From: Vibrio inusitatus
Lineage (GTDB): Bacteria > Pseudomonadota > Gammaproteobacteria > Enterobacterales > Vibrionaceae
DNA length: 64,000 nt
Reading direction: 5' to 3'
NCBI GenBank assembly: GCA_024346935.1
Contig: AP024879.1
Span: 1,364,001-1,428,000, forward strand
Shown here: positions 57,012-64,000 of the stretch, piece by piece
Layout of the letters: the number at the start of each line of letters is the position of its first letter
Numbering within the stretch: the stretch's first letter is position 1
The notes under the pieces: generated by a model
Database searches by the model: none
What the model saw: the letters and a program-made list of their open reading frames with translations, nothing else
What the model was told of the DNA's origin: nothing
Program-made: the position numbers and the translations under genes

Positions 57012-57842
57012 ATGAAATTACGAGCCTTAGTGTTAAGTTGTTGTGTGGCTCTTGCTGGTTGTGCAACCCAAGATACTATTCATCAAGTGGGGCAATCAGA
57101 CACCGCTGCTACTTCAGTAGCATCGCTAGTTAAATCGCCTTTTACCCTTGATACACAAGCATTAGTGACGATTGATCAAAATACACAGGTACTGAATAAC
57201 AATGTCATCGATAGCCCTGTCGCTGCTTTCGAGATCCCATCAAACCGTGGTCCATTGGATATTTCAGTCACGAGCAACATGACTTCAGACAAGACTTTCT
57301 TTTCACCAGAGATTATGATCGTTACTAATGATGGTGAAGTGATTGAGAAGTACGACTCTTCATCATTTGAATATCGCCGTCCGCGTTTAGCGTGGGGAGA
57401 TCGCCTAGTCGCAGAAATCCGATTTACACCGCCGGTTGATCAGAAAACCGTCACTATGCTGATTTACACAACACCACAAGAATTGGCTAAAACAACCGAT
57501 CGTGTAGACCCTTACCGCGCAATGGTAGAAGGTCAGGGCGGTTACATGCCTGAACTGAAGGACATTCCAACCCCACACTCTGAAACGGGTAAATTGGTGG
57601 TTGAAGTTGCAGGTGCAAGCGCTGGAGTCTTTGCAAAAGACGAAGCAGATAAAAATACGCAAAACTTAGATGCAACCGTAGAGAAGTCAACGCAAGACTA
57701 TTATCACAACGCCATTCGAAAGGCTGTTGAAGAAGACAATATGCCAAAAGCGTTAGCCCTATTAGATGAAGCAAAAGAGCTTAACGTAGAAGGTGCTCAA
57801 CAGGTGTACATTGATGCACTAGAGACGCGCCAAGCTAACTAG
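57012..57842 (+). CDS. malM: MalM, maltose-operon periplasmic lipoprotein
   Basis: A 276-residue MalM family protein. The lipobox LAGC (Cys19) marks a lipoprotein. Family segments include AAFEIPSNRGPLDISVTS, SSFEYRRPRLAWGDRLVAEI and the C-terminal YYHNAIRKAVEEDNMPKALA helix. Its role in maltose uptake is not known in detail; it always goes with lamB in enterics and vibrios. AAAGGAAAC precedes the ATG. Confidence 0.92.
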   Translation: MKLRALVLSCCVALAGCATQDTIHQVGQSDTAATSVASLVKSPFTLDTQALVTIDQNTQVLNNNVIDSPVAAFEIPSNRGPLDISVTSNMTSDKTFFSPEIMIVTNDGEVIEKYDSSSFEYRRPRLAWGDRLVAEIRFTPPVDQKTVTMLIYTTPQELAKTTDRVDPYRAMVEGQGGYMPELKDIPTPHSETGKLVVEVAGASAGVFAKDEADKNTQNLDATVEKSTQDYYHNAIRKAVEEDNMPKALALLDEAKELNVEGAQQVYIDALETRQAN

Positions 57843-57878
57843 CTTTTAACCCGAAATACTTTGTGTATTTGTCCTGTT

Positions 57879-57916
57879 AGCCAGAGAAGGTGTACACCTT
57901 ACTCTGGCTTTTTTTT
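57879..57916 (+). terminator. terminator of malM
   Basis: AGCCAGAG (57879-57886) pairs with CTCTGGCT (57902-57909), enclosing the palindrome AAGGTGTACACCTT, followed by a T-run. Confidence 0.88.
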
Positions 57917-58026
57917 GCCTTTACGATGGCGCATCGAGTGTAAATATATAGGTGGTATACCCAGTAGTTCGCTATTCGCTTACTGAAATTGGTATTACTG
58001 TAGGTTATCAAAATCTCCAACTAGAG

Positions 58027-58041
58027 ATTTACACTGTAAAC
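58027..58041. other. distal parS2 centromere site
   Basis: ATTTACACTGTAAAC fits NTTTACANTGTAAAN. It lies 38 kb from the next nearest copy. The surrounding 57917-58630 interval holds no gene that I can support. Confidence 0.8.
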
Positions 58042-58630
58042 TGAAACTCATTAAATTTGAGTAGAAATGAGGGAGCGATTGTTGTTGTGCCTAGAGCATC
58101 CGATGCTGGCATTACCTTCATTTACCTAAGGCTAATGGAGCGGGACTTCGATGCAAACAAAAAGGGGGCTTTCGTACTGTCAGCAATCATTGCGTGATGC
58201 GATACACTTGAAAATTGATGTGTGTTTTGCCCAATTTATGTATTTATAGCAAAGCTAAACCAGACAAATTCGAATTTCTTCAATCCATTTTCTTCTTTTA
58301 TTCCTCAAGGTGCATACCTAGATAGCTTGTTGTCAGACATTTGCGTAAGTGCCTGATAAATATTGAGCTTGCTGTTTTCCATAGCTTTGCATCCGAGATA
58401 AACAGTCTGCGTTAAGAAGCAATAAAAGGCAGTGGCGACTGAAGACTTTGTGGTTATCAAGGTTGACCTAAGTGTGGTAAAACCTAAGTTCGAACGATCT
58501 TGAACTATAATTTAACCATGTCTTAGTGGCTAGATCATATTTACTAGTCTTTAGATTTCCTAGCTTGGTATGTCTAAACCATCATAATGATGGGAGGGCA
58601 AACCGGGCTTTTGTCGCATGGAGGTACTGT

Positions 58631-59272
58631 ATGGACACAGTTACTGAGATTATCGCTACCGTTGGCTCTATCTTTGCTTTTATGCTGGTATTTTTAGGTG
58701 TGGCAAAATGGCTTTCAGGTCGCACTGCTCGAGCAGAGAAACGACGTCAGTATTCAGAACAGCAAGCTCATTTAGCTAAAGCGGAGCGAGTACGAATTCA
58801 TAAAGAAAAAGTCGCTCTTGCGGATAATGGCCATTTGGCTAAACAACTCGAATTAGCTCGAGAAAACGAGCTATCGCATCCTAAAGAGTCAGTGTATTGG
58901 TTTGAAAAAGCGGCTTTGCAAGAGAGTAGAGACGGCATAGAAGGTATTGTAAGGGTGTGTGAAAGATCATCCGGAGACGTAGTCCCTCAAGATAAGTATC
59001 GTTACTGGAGAAGTGCTCTTGATGCATTGAATGGCGATGAGCAAGCCGAGTATGAGCAGGGAGTTGCCCTGTTTGAGGGTTTTGGCATTCGCAGTAATAT
59101 GGACAAGGGTTTACAGTTAATAGAGCACGCAGCGAATAAACGTTGCGTGAGGGCTCAGATGTTTTTAGCTGATTGGTATAAGTCCCCAGAAAACCCTTTG
59201 GCCGATCAGGATAAAGCCAAGATGTGGAAAAGTATGCTAGAGCATATCGAGCTCAATGATAACTCCAAATAG
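58631..59272 (+). CDS. membrane-anchored Sel1/TPR-like protein
   Basis: A 213-residue protein starting MDTVTEIIATVGSIFAFMLV, with one N-terminal membrane helix (about 7-26), a basic amphipathic helix (about 28-70) and two Sel1-like helical repeats (HPKESVYWFEKAALQ; GFGIRSNMDKGLQLIEHAAN then AQMFLADWY). The ATG has GGAGGT 7 bases upstream; the frame open from 58526 is not needed. It stands 31 bases before the yjbE-like gene and may be the first gene of that operon, acting as a scaffold at the inner membrane. Specific function unknown. Confidence 0.7.
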   Translation: MDTVTEIIATVGSIFAFMLVFLGVAKWLSGRTARAEKRRQYSEQQAHLAKAERVRIHKEKVALADNGHLAKQLELARENELSHPKESVYWFEKAALQESRDGIEGIVRVCERSSGDVVPQDKYRYWRSALDALNGDEQAEYEQGVALFEGFGIRSNMDKGLQLIEHAANKRCVRAQMFLADWYKSPENPLADQDKAKMWKSMLEHIELNDNSK

Positions 59273-59303
59273 AGAAGATGGACTTAAACATAAGGTAGGT
59301 GTG

Positions 59304-59582
59304 GTGAAGAGATCGATGATGCTATTACTAGCGAGCTTTGCAAGCTTGTCTTTTGCGGCAGAAGAAGCGGTAACCGGGACTGAAACTGCAGCAGGCACTA
59401 CGGGCACGGCCACGTCAGCATCTACTACTGGTGGTGTTGCTGCCGGAACGACAGCCTCAACACTTGCCACAGGAACCGTTGTCGGCGCAGTTGTTGCTGT
59501 GAGTGCAGTTGTTATTGTTGCGGGAGTTGCGATTGCTGATGCGGGAGATGATTCCCCCTCTACTACGGTCAACAATCAATAA
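59304..59582 (+). CDS. YjbE/GfcA-like small exported Ala/Thr/Gly-rich protein
   Basis: A 92-residue protein; signal peptide MKRSMMLLLASFASLSFA from a GTG start, then a Thr/Ala/Gly-rich stretch (AAGTTGTATSASTTGG) and a hydrophobic valine-rich segment (VVGAVVAVSAVVIVAGVAIA). Composition, length and position before yjbFGH homologues match E. coli YjbE/GfcA, small proteins of exopolysaccharide operons with unknown mechanism. An ATG at 59256 would overlap the upstream gene and shift the signal peptide, so the GTG is preferred; ATG 59316 is also possible. Confidence 0.7.
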   Translation: MKRSMMLLLASFASLSFAAEEAVTGTETAAGTTGTATSASTTGGVAAGTTASTLATGTVVGAVVAVSAVVIVAGVAIADAGDDSPSTTVNNQ

Positions 59583-59688
59583 AATACCCCTCTAAAACAC
59601 CAACCACTTTCGTCTGCAAAGTGGTTTTTTTCTGTCTGTAATCTATTGTTAATAAAGATTTTTCTTTGAGCTTTGCAGGGTTGGCAAG

Positions 59689-60339
59689 ATGATACAAAAG
59701 GGATTGTTGTATTTTATCTTATCTGCATTAATCGCAGGGTGTTCCCAAAAATTTAAAGATGTGGGAGCCACCTTAGAGCAGTCGATATGGGGTGAGCAGG
59801 ATATTGAACTTGCTAAGGAACGCTTACAACAATTGCCTTATGCAAGTCTTTATGCCCGAATTAATCAAGGTCACCAAATACACATGGTCCTAGCCTATGC
59901 TGATAGGTTATCGGATAAAGACCCAATACAATTAAAATGGATAACCGAAGATCGAGTAATGATAGTCACTGAAGGAGGACGAATTACCAAGACGCTAGCT
60001 ATGCCTCAAGACAATCTTGCTGAGCTTTCAACTAAGAGTTATCCGTTTGGTTCTGTTACCCCTGCTTCGTGGTCTGTTATGTACGATTGGCAACCAGGTT
60101 ATCGTTATGGCTATCAAGCCAAAATCAGCAGAAAATTTATCGGAAGTGAGGCGGTGGATACTCCACTAAAAACTTTCGCAACCAAGCATTACATTGAAAC
60201 TGTTTATTTCCAGTCTCTTAAAGCAGGCTTTGACAATCATTATTGGGTGGATAGTCAAGGCAGAGTAATTAGAACGATTCAGCATATAGGTCCGGATATG
60301 AGCAAAATTGAATTGCTCTTAATCCGTGACTTTGGCTAA
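59689..60339 (+). CDS. YjbF/GfcB-like lipoprotein
   Basis: A 216-residue protein with lipoprotein signal (ALIAGC, Cys18) and the YjbF family pattern SIWGEQDIELAKERLQQLPY, YASLYARINQGHQIHMVLAY, followed by TEDRVMIVTEGGRITKT. YjbF/GfcB proteins belong to exopolysaccharide (colanic-like or group 4 capsule) secretion operons. It is the second gene of the yjbEFGH-type unit, separated by a T-rich hairpin-like stretch near 59595-59630 from yjbE. Confidence 0.88.
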   Translation: MIQKGLLYFILSALIAGCSQKFKDVGATLEQSIWGEQDIELAKERLQQLPYASLYARINQGHQIHMVLAYADRLSDKDPIQLKWITEDRVMIVTEGGRITKTLAMPQDNLAELSTKSYPFGSVTPASWSVMYDWQPGYRYGYQAKISRKFIGSEAVDTPLKTFATKHYIETVYFQSLKAGFDNHYWVDSQGRVIRTIQHIGPDMSKIELLLIRDFG

Positions 60340-60359
60340 CGGGCTATGGCGAAGCTACG

Positions 60360-61139
60360 ATGAAAGGCATTAATAAAGTTTCTTTTGCATTTCTTGTTTC
60401 GGTACTGATGCTTTCTGCAGATACTGCTTGGTCTAGTGCTTTGATAATAGCTATGCCGAATCAAAAGACGGAGCTTCATTATTCAAAGGCGGTGCGATTA
60501 AGTCAGGTCTTAATCGATGCTCATAGGCTAGAACCTGCGGCTTTTACAATAGCAAATCACCTATCCCTATTGGACGAAGATTCAAAAATGAAGCCCGAGA
60601 TTGATGAGGTATTCCAGCAACTTTATCAAAGGGCGAATAAACCGAATAATGTTAGTTTAAATCAATCTTCTCACTCAATTCTTGAGCAATTGAAGCATTT
60701 TTCATATCTAAGAAGGTTGCCTTATACACTTGATGCTGATTGGGCGCGAAGCCAAATATCTAGCGATCCCATTTTACAATTTAAATCAGATAATCCAGAG
60801 CTGCGCTTTCAGTTACTTTTAACGACTAGGCCAACTCAAATTCGAATAATAGGCGCTATTGATAAGCCCAAATTAGTCTCTTTTCACGTCCATTGGCAAC
60901 TTCCCGACTATTTAGAACACAACCAAATTGAACTACTTCCAGGTGCAAAAGCAAGTACTGCTTTTGTCATTCAGCCAGACGGTGTGGTTGAGTTGATATC
61001 TTATGGTTGGTGGAATGGCAAGGAGGTCTATTTTGCTCCTGGGTCCACCATTTTTATTGGACTCAGAAGCCTTGCTAGCGAGAATGAAGACCTTAATTTG
61101 CAGATAGCGGAACTGCTCACACATAAGGTGGGGCTATGA
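60360..61139 (+). CDS. YjbG/GfcC-like periplasmic protein
   Basis: A 259-residue exported protein (signal peptide to about residue 26, WSSA). The YjbG/GfcC family is related to capsule biosynthesis proteins with a beta-grasp fold; visible segments are LHYSKAVRLSQVLIDAH near the N-terminus and DYLEHNQIELLPGAKAS with GVVELISYGWWNGKEVYFAP at the end. Its stop overlaps the yjbH start by four bases (ATGA), so the two are co-translated. Likely role in polysaccharide export. Confidence 0.85.
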   Translation: MKGINKVSFAFLVSVLMLSADTAWSSALIIAMPNQKTELHYSKAVRLSQVLIDAHRLEPAAFTIANHLSLLDEDSKMKPEIDEVFQQLYQRANKPNNVSLNQSSHSILEQLKHFSYLRRLPYTLDADWARSQISSDPILQFKSDNPELRFQLLLTTRPTQIRIIGAIDKPKLVSFHVHWQLPDYLEHNQIELLPGAKASTAFVIQPDGVVELISYGWWNGKEVYFAPGSTIFIGLRSLASENEDLNLQIAELLTHKVGL

Positions 61140-63319
61140 GGTCGACTTACAACCTCGCTATCGGGCTAATGTGTGTGAGTTTACCAAGTGGAGTGAGTCT
61201 CGCAGAGGATCTGTTTTATAGTGCGCAATACTCGCCATCTCAGTCCGATTTTGGTGGTGTTGGCCTGATGCAAATGCCAACAGGTAGGATGGCAAGAGAG
61301 GGGGAGTTTAGTTTCAATGGAACATGGAATAACGAGTATCATTTTTATAGTCTAAGCCTGCAATTGATGCCTTGGTTAGAAACGACGGTTCGGTACACCT
61401 TAGTTCAAGACTTGCTTTATAGTGGAGACCCCGAATTTAGCGGTGACAATGAACTCGCTGATAAAGCGATTGATTTTAAGATCCGACTATTACAAGAGAG
61501 TCGTTTTATTCCCGAGCTATCCATTGGTTTTAGGGATTTTGGTGGTACTGGGTTATTTGATGGCGAATTTATAGCTGCGAGCAAACGCTTTGGTCCCTTC
61601 GATGCCACATTAGGTATTGGGTGGGGCTATATCGGTCAAAGCGGTAATATTTCCAATCCAATGTGCTCAATGGCGGATAGGTTTTGTAACAGAACCAATG
61701 AGTTTAGTGGGAATGGAGGACAATTTGACACTGACCGTTGGTTTAGTGGACCGGCATCTATTTATGCTGGTTTAGAGTATCAAACGCCTTTTCAGCCTCT
61801 TTCATTCAAAATTGAATATGATACCAATGATTATTCACAAGATGCTCCGGTAGTCGCTGGGCGAGCAGACATGACGCAGCATATCCCCATTAATTTTGGC
61901 TTAGTCTACCGAGTAGATGATTGGGCACAAATGAGAGTGAGTTATGAACGGGGAGACACCCTAACGTTCGGGCTCACACTATCCACCAATTTCAATGATC
62001 TCTATGCCACATGGATTGATGAGAAGCCTCCCGAGCTAAGGCTAAACAGTACCTCATCGAATGAAGATATTGACTATCAAAGATTGTCTGAGGAGTTGTA
62101 TCAAGTCGCGGGCTATAAAACTCATGCCATTAGCACTCAGGAGGGCGGGGTAACTATTTCTGCTGAACAAGAGCGATATCGAGATAGAACTCATGCTCAA
62201 GAGCGAGCGGCGACGGTTGCTATCAGTCACACCCCTTCTTCAATAGAAACTATTTCTATTATTGAAACTCAATACTCGATGCCTCTTTTAGAAACACACA
62301 TCGATCGTGAGACATTTGTTTCCGCTCATGAACAAGAATACTTAGATCTAGATATTGAAGACTCAATTGTGGTTGAGAATGCCGAATCTGTGCAGAGTAA
62401 GGCACAATACGATGAATTTGAGCGCTTTGATTATGCGTTCTCTCCTCAGCTAATACAGTCTTTCGGCTCGGCTGAAAGCTTTTATCTGTATAGCATCGGT
62501 GTCAATGCTGATGCAGGGTATTGGCTGACATCAAACCTACAGTTGAGTGGGGCTTTGTACCTTAACTTGATTGATAACTACGATAAATTTAATTACGTAG
62601 CGCCACCGGATGGTACTGATGTTCCTCGAGTGCGTACTTTGTTTCGAGCTTATGTGGATGAAAGTGCCCTCTTAGTAAAGAATCTGCAATTTACTTGGTT
62701 TGAAGACCTTGGCTCTAATTGGTATACGCAAATCTATGGGGGTTACTTAGAAACCATGTTTGCTGGAGTCGGGGGGGAAGTGCTGTATCGCCCTTTAAAT
62801 AGTAGTTGGGCTTTCGGTGTGGATTTAAATCTTATTTATCAACGTGACCCCGAAACTTGGCTTGGTTTGTTTGATAGCTCTAGCCAGTACAGTGAAGCTG
62901 ATCAACGCTATTACAACGTCATTGACCAAGGGACTACAGGGTTTGTTAGTGCTTACTATATGCCCCGATGGTCTTGGCTGGATGATACTTTGTTTAAAGT
63001 GGGCGTTGGGGAATTTCTAGCGGGGGATATAGGCGCTCGAGTGGATTTTTCCAAACAATTTGACTCAGGGGTTATTGCAGGAGTATTTGCCAGCTTTTCA
63101 GACTTAACCCCTGAGGAGTATGGTGAAGGAAGCTTTACTAAAGGTTTTTATATATCGATACCGTTTGATGTGATGACAGTGAGACCAAGTCAGAATCGAG
63201 CTAACTTCACTTGGCTTCCAATCACTCGAGATGGGGGGCAGATGCTACAGAGGAAATATGAGCTATTTGAAGTGACGGATGCAAGAAGTCCTTGGTACCA
63301 AAGAGCACCTAGACAATAG
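61136..63319 (+). CDS. YjbH/GfcD-like outer-membrane protein
   Basis: A 727-residue YjbH family protein, thought to form two outer-membrane beta-barrels for polysaccharide passage. After a signal peptide (to about residue 23, SLAED) come the family motifs SDFGGVGLMQMPTGRMAREG, RDFGGTGLFDGEFIAASKRF and a C-terminal barrel region with WFEDLGSNWYTQIYGGYLET and PFDVMTVRPSQNRANFTWLP. It ends the yjbEFGH-type operon and is followed by a terminator. Length matches the family. The middle part (about 295-420) is low in conservation and acidic. Confidence 0.9.
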   Translation: MRSTYNLAIGLMCVSLPSGVSLAEDLFYSAQYSPSQSDFGGVGLMQMPTGRMAREGEFSFNGTWNNEYHFYSLSLQLMPWLETTVRYTLVQDLLYSGDPEFSGDNELADKAIDFKIRLLQESRFIPELSIGFRDFGGTGLFDGEFIAASKRFGPFDATLGIGWGYIGQSGNISNPMCSMADRFCNRTNEFSGNGGQFDTDRWFSGPASIYAGLEYQTPFQPLSFKIEYDTNDYSQDAPVVAGRADMTQHIPINFGLVYRVDDWAQMRVSYERGDTLTFGLTLSTNFNDLYATWIDEKPPELRLNSTSSNEDIDYQRLSEELYQVAGYKTHAISTQEGGVTISAEQERYRDRTHAQERAATVAISHTPSSIETISIIETQYSMPLLETHIDRETFVSAHEQEYLDLDIEDSIVVENAESVQSKAQYDEFERFDYAFSPQLIQSFGSAESFYLYSIGVNADAGYWLTSNLQLSGALYLNLIDNYDKFNYVAPPDGTDVPRVRTLFRAYVDESALLVKNLQFTWFEDLGSNWYTQIYGGYLETMFAGVGGEVLYRPLNSSWAFGVDLNLIYQRDPETWLGLFDSSSQYSEADQRYYNVIDQGTTGFVSAYYMPRWSWLDDTLFKVGVGEFLAGDIGARVDFSKQFDSGVIAGVFASFSDLTPEEYGEGSFTKGFYISIPFDVMTVRPSQNRANFTWLPITRDGGQMLQRKYELFEVTDARSPWYQRAPRQ

Positions 63320-63339
63320 AAAATTAGTCGAGACTAAAA

Positions 63340-63365
63340 AAACGCCTCTTATTTAAGAGGCGTTT
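63340..63365. terminator. bidirectional terminator between yjbH and the right-edge gene
   Basis: AAACGCCTCTT (63340-63350) pairs perfectly with AAGAGGCGTTT (63355-63365) across ATTT, with an A-run on the left side. It serves both convergent genes. Confidence 0.88.
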
Positions 63366-63377
63366 ATGGGTTGTTAC

Positions 63378-63992
63378 TTATCCTGTGGTGCCGCCAGTAC
63401 CACCTGTTGGTGGTGGACCTTCCTCTCCCGGAGGAGGAATTACCGCTGGTGGTTCCTCTGGAAGCTCTTCACCATCTTGTAGAGTATCATCCGGTAAAGG
63501 CTCTTCTGGATCTGGTTCTTGTGCCACTACATCATTAAATGCAGTTTCATCTTTCAGGTCTTCTGACACATCAATATAGGTAGGCTTACCTGTTGTTTGA
63601 TTGACTGGAAAATCAGGATCTGCAGCCAAAGAGGTCGATATAGTTTGGGTTACATTAGTGAGATCTTCTGAAGATCTATTAGGCTGAGCAACTAAAGCAT
63701 CAGACAGCGCAATGGTGGCAGCTTGCACGTTTGTTGATTGTTCAGTACTCATTGAAGCTAACGCAGCATCAGGATCGCTAAGCAACTGACGCTTTTGTGC
63801 ATCAGAAAGATCAGTGCCCTCAGGTAATGAGTCTTCAAAGACATCATCAATGATGTCATCAATAATTACGTCTTCTCCCGCTGCTTCAAGCTCCTCTATT
63901 CGCTTATTAATTAGTGTTGTATAAGGTGTAGCCGCGATAACTGTATTAGGCTCATACAACTCTAGAGGAACAATGTATTGTACCTCGCTCAT
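63378..63992 (-). CDS. acidic protein with Pro/Gly-rich C-terminal tail (perhaps 3' end of a larger gene)
   Basis: The visible 204 residues are very acidic (DVIIDDIIDDVFEDSLPEG; EPDPEEPLPDDTLQDGEELP) and end in a Pro/Gly/Thr tail (PPPGEEGPPPTGGTGGTTG). An ATG at 63990-63992 starts this part, but the frame stays open to the window edge (Lys-Asp before it), so the gene may be longer. The pattern AATPYTTLINKRIEELEAAG recalls the TPLTTL-type motif of large secreted proteins with cadherin-like or lipoprotein context. I do not assign a function. Confidence 0.6.
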   Translation of the reverse strand: MSEVQYIVPLELYEPNTVIAATPYTTLINKRIEELEAAGEDVIIDDIIDDVFEDSLPEGTDLSDAQKRQLLSDPDAALASMSTEQSTNVQAATIALSDALVAQPNRSSEDLTNVTQTISTSLAADPDFPVNQTTGKPTYIDVSEDLKDETAFNDVVAQEPDPEEPLPDDTLQDGEELPEEPPAVIPPPGEEGPPPTGGTGGTTG

Positions 63993-64000
63993 GTCCTTGC

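Overview
The window is the replication-origin region of the second chromosome of a Vibrio or a very close relative. The evidence is direct: a full-length RctB initiator gene (3146-5122, minus), an origin with six Dam-site iterons at 22-23 bp spacing and a DnaA box, the parA2-parB2 partition operon, and seven matches to the chromosome-II centromere motif NTTTACANTGTAAAN. Gene order around the origin is that of known Vibrio chromosome II origins. I see no tRNA, rRNA, insertion sequence, prophage or CRISPR array.

Layout. 1-3.1 kb: the 5' part of a hydroxyisobutyrate-type dehydrogenase, a YebC-family regulator and small conserved Vibrio genes. 3.1-8.8 kb: rctB, oriCII, incII, parA2-parB2. 8.8-12.7 kb: a YbdG-type channel, tmcA and three parS2 sites. 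12.6-18.7 kb: the lapC-lapG-lapD-lapB operon (type I secretion parts plus the c-di-GMP controlled adhesin protease switch) without an adhesin gene. 19-28.6 kb: pdxH, an ACT-domain protein, btuB behind a cobalamin riboswitch, putA with a separate ALDH-like partner, a patatin and fetB. 28.6-47.7 kb: mixed metabolic, transport and regulatory genes, including chromate transport, two LysR, one AraC and one TetR regulator, a CHASE4-like/GGDEF protein, aroG and the astA-astB arginine succinyltransferase pair. 47.8-52.7 kb: an ABC exporter and a second membrane diguanylate cyclase, separated by a 0.9-kb tandem repeat array. 53-57.8 kb: maltodextrin functions (glgX, lamB, malM) with an exact MalT box. 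58.6-63.3 kb: a Sel1-like membrane protein followed by a yjbEFGH/gfcABCD-type exopolysaccharide operon. The right edge holds an acidic, Pro/Gly-tailed protein running leftwards.

How parts work together. RctB, the iterons, incII and the rctB promoter element form the initiation and copy-control circuit; ParA2/ParB2 act on parS2 sites spread over 56 kb. LapD, LapG, LapB and LapC would export an adhesin and control its retention, and the nearby GGDEF proteins could feed that switch. LamB, MalM and GlgX take up and debranch maltodextrins.

The least ordinary structures are two tandem arrays of paired palindromes (about 153-bp period at 33.17-33.69 kb; exact 144-bp period over most copies at 49.79-50.71 kb), plus related dispersed pairs at 19.76 and 43.7-43.87 kb. 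All look like REP/BIME elements with a GTCAT-type head. Other points of interest are an incII-like RctB site overlapping the rctB stop codon, and a split-off C-terminal ALDH-like domain next to putA. All functional statements rest on recognition of protein families and motifs by eye; no database search was run.
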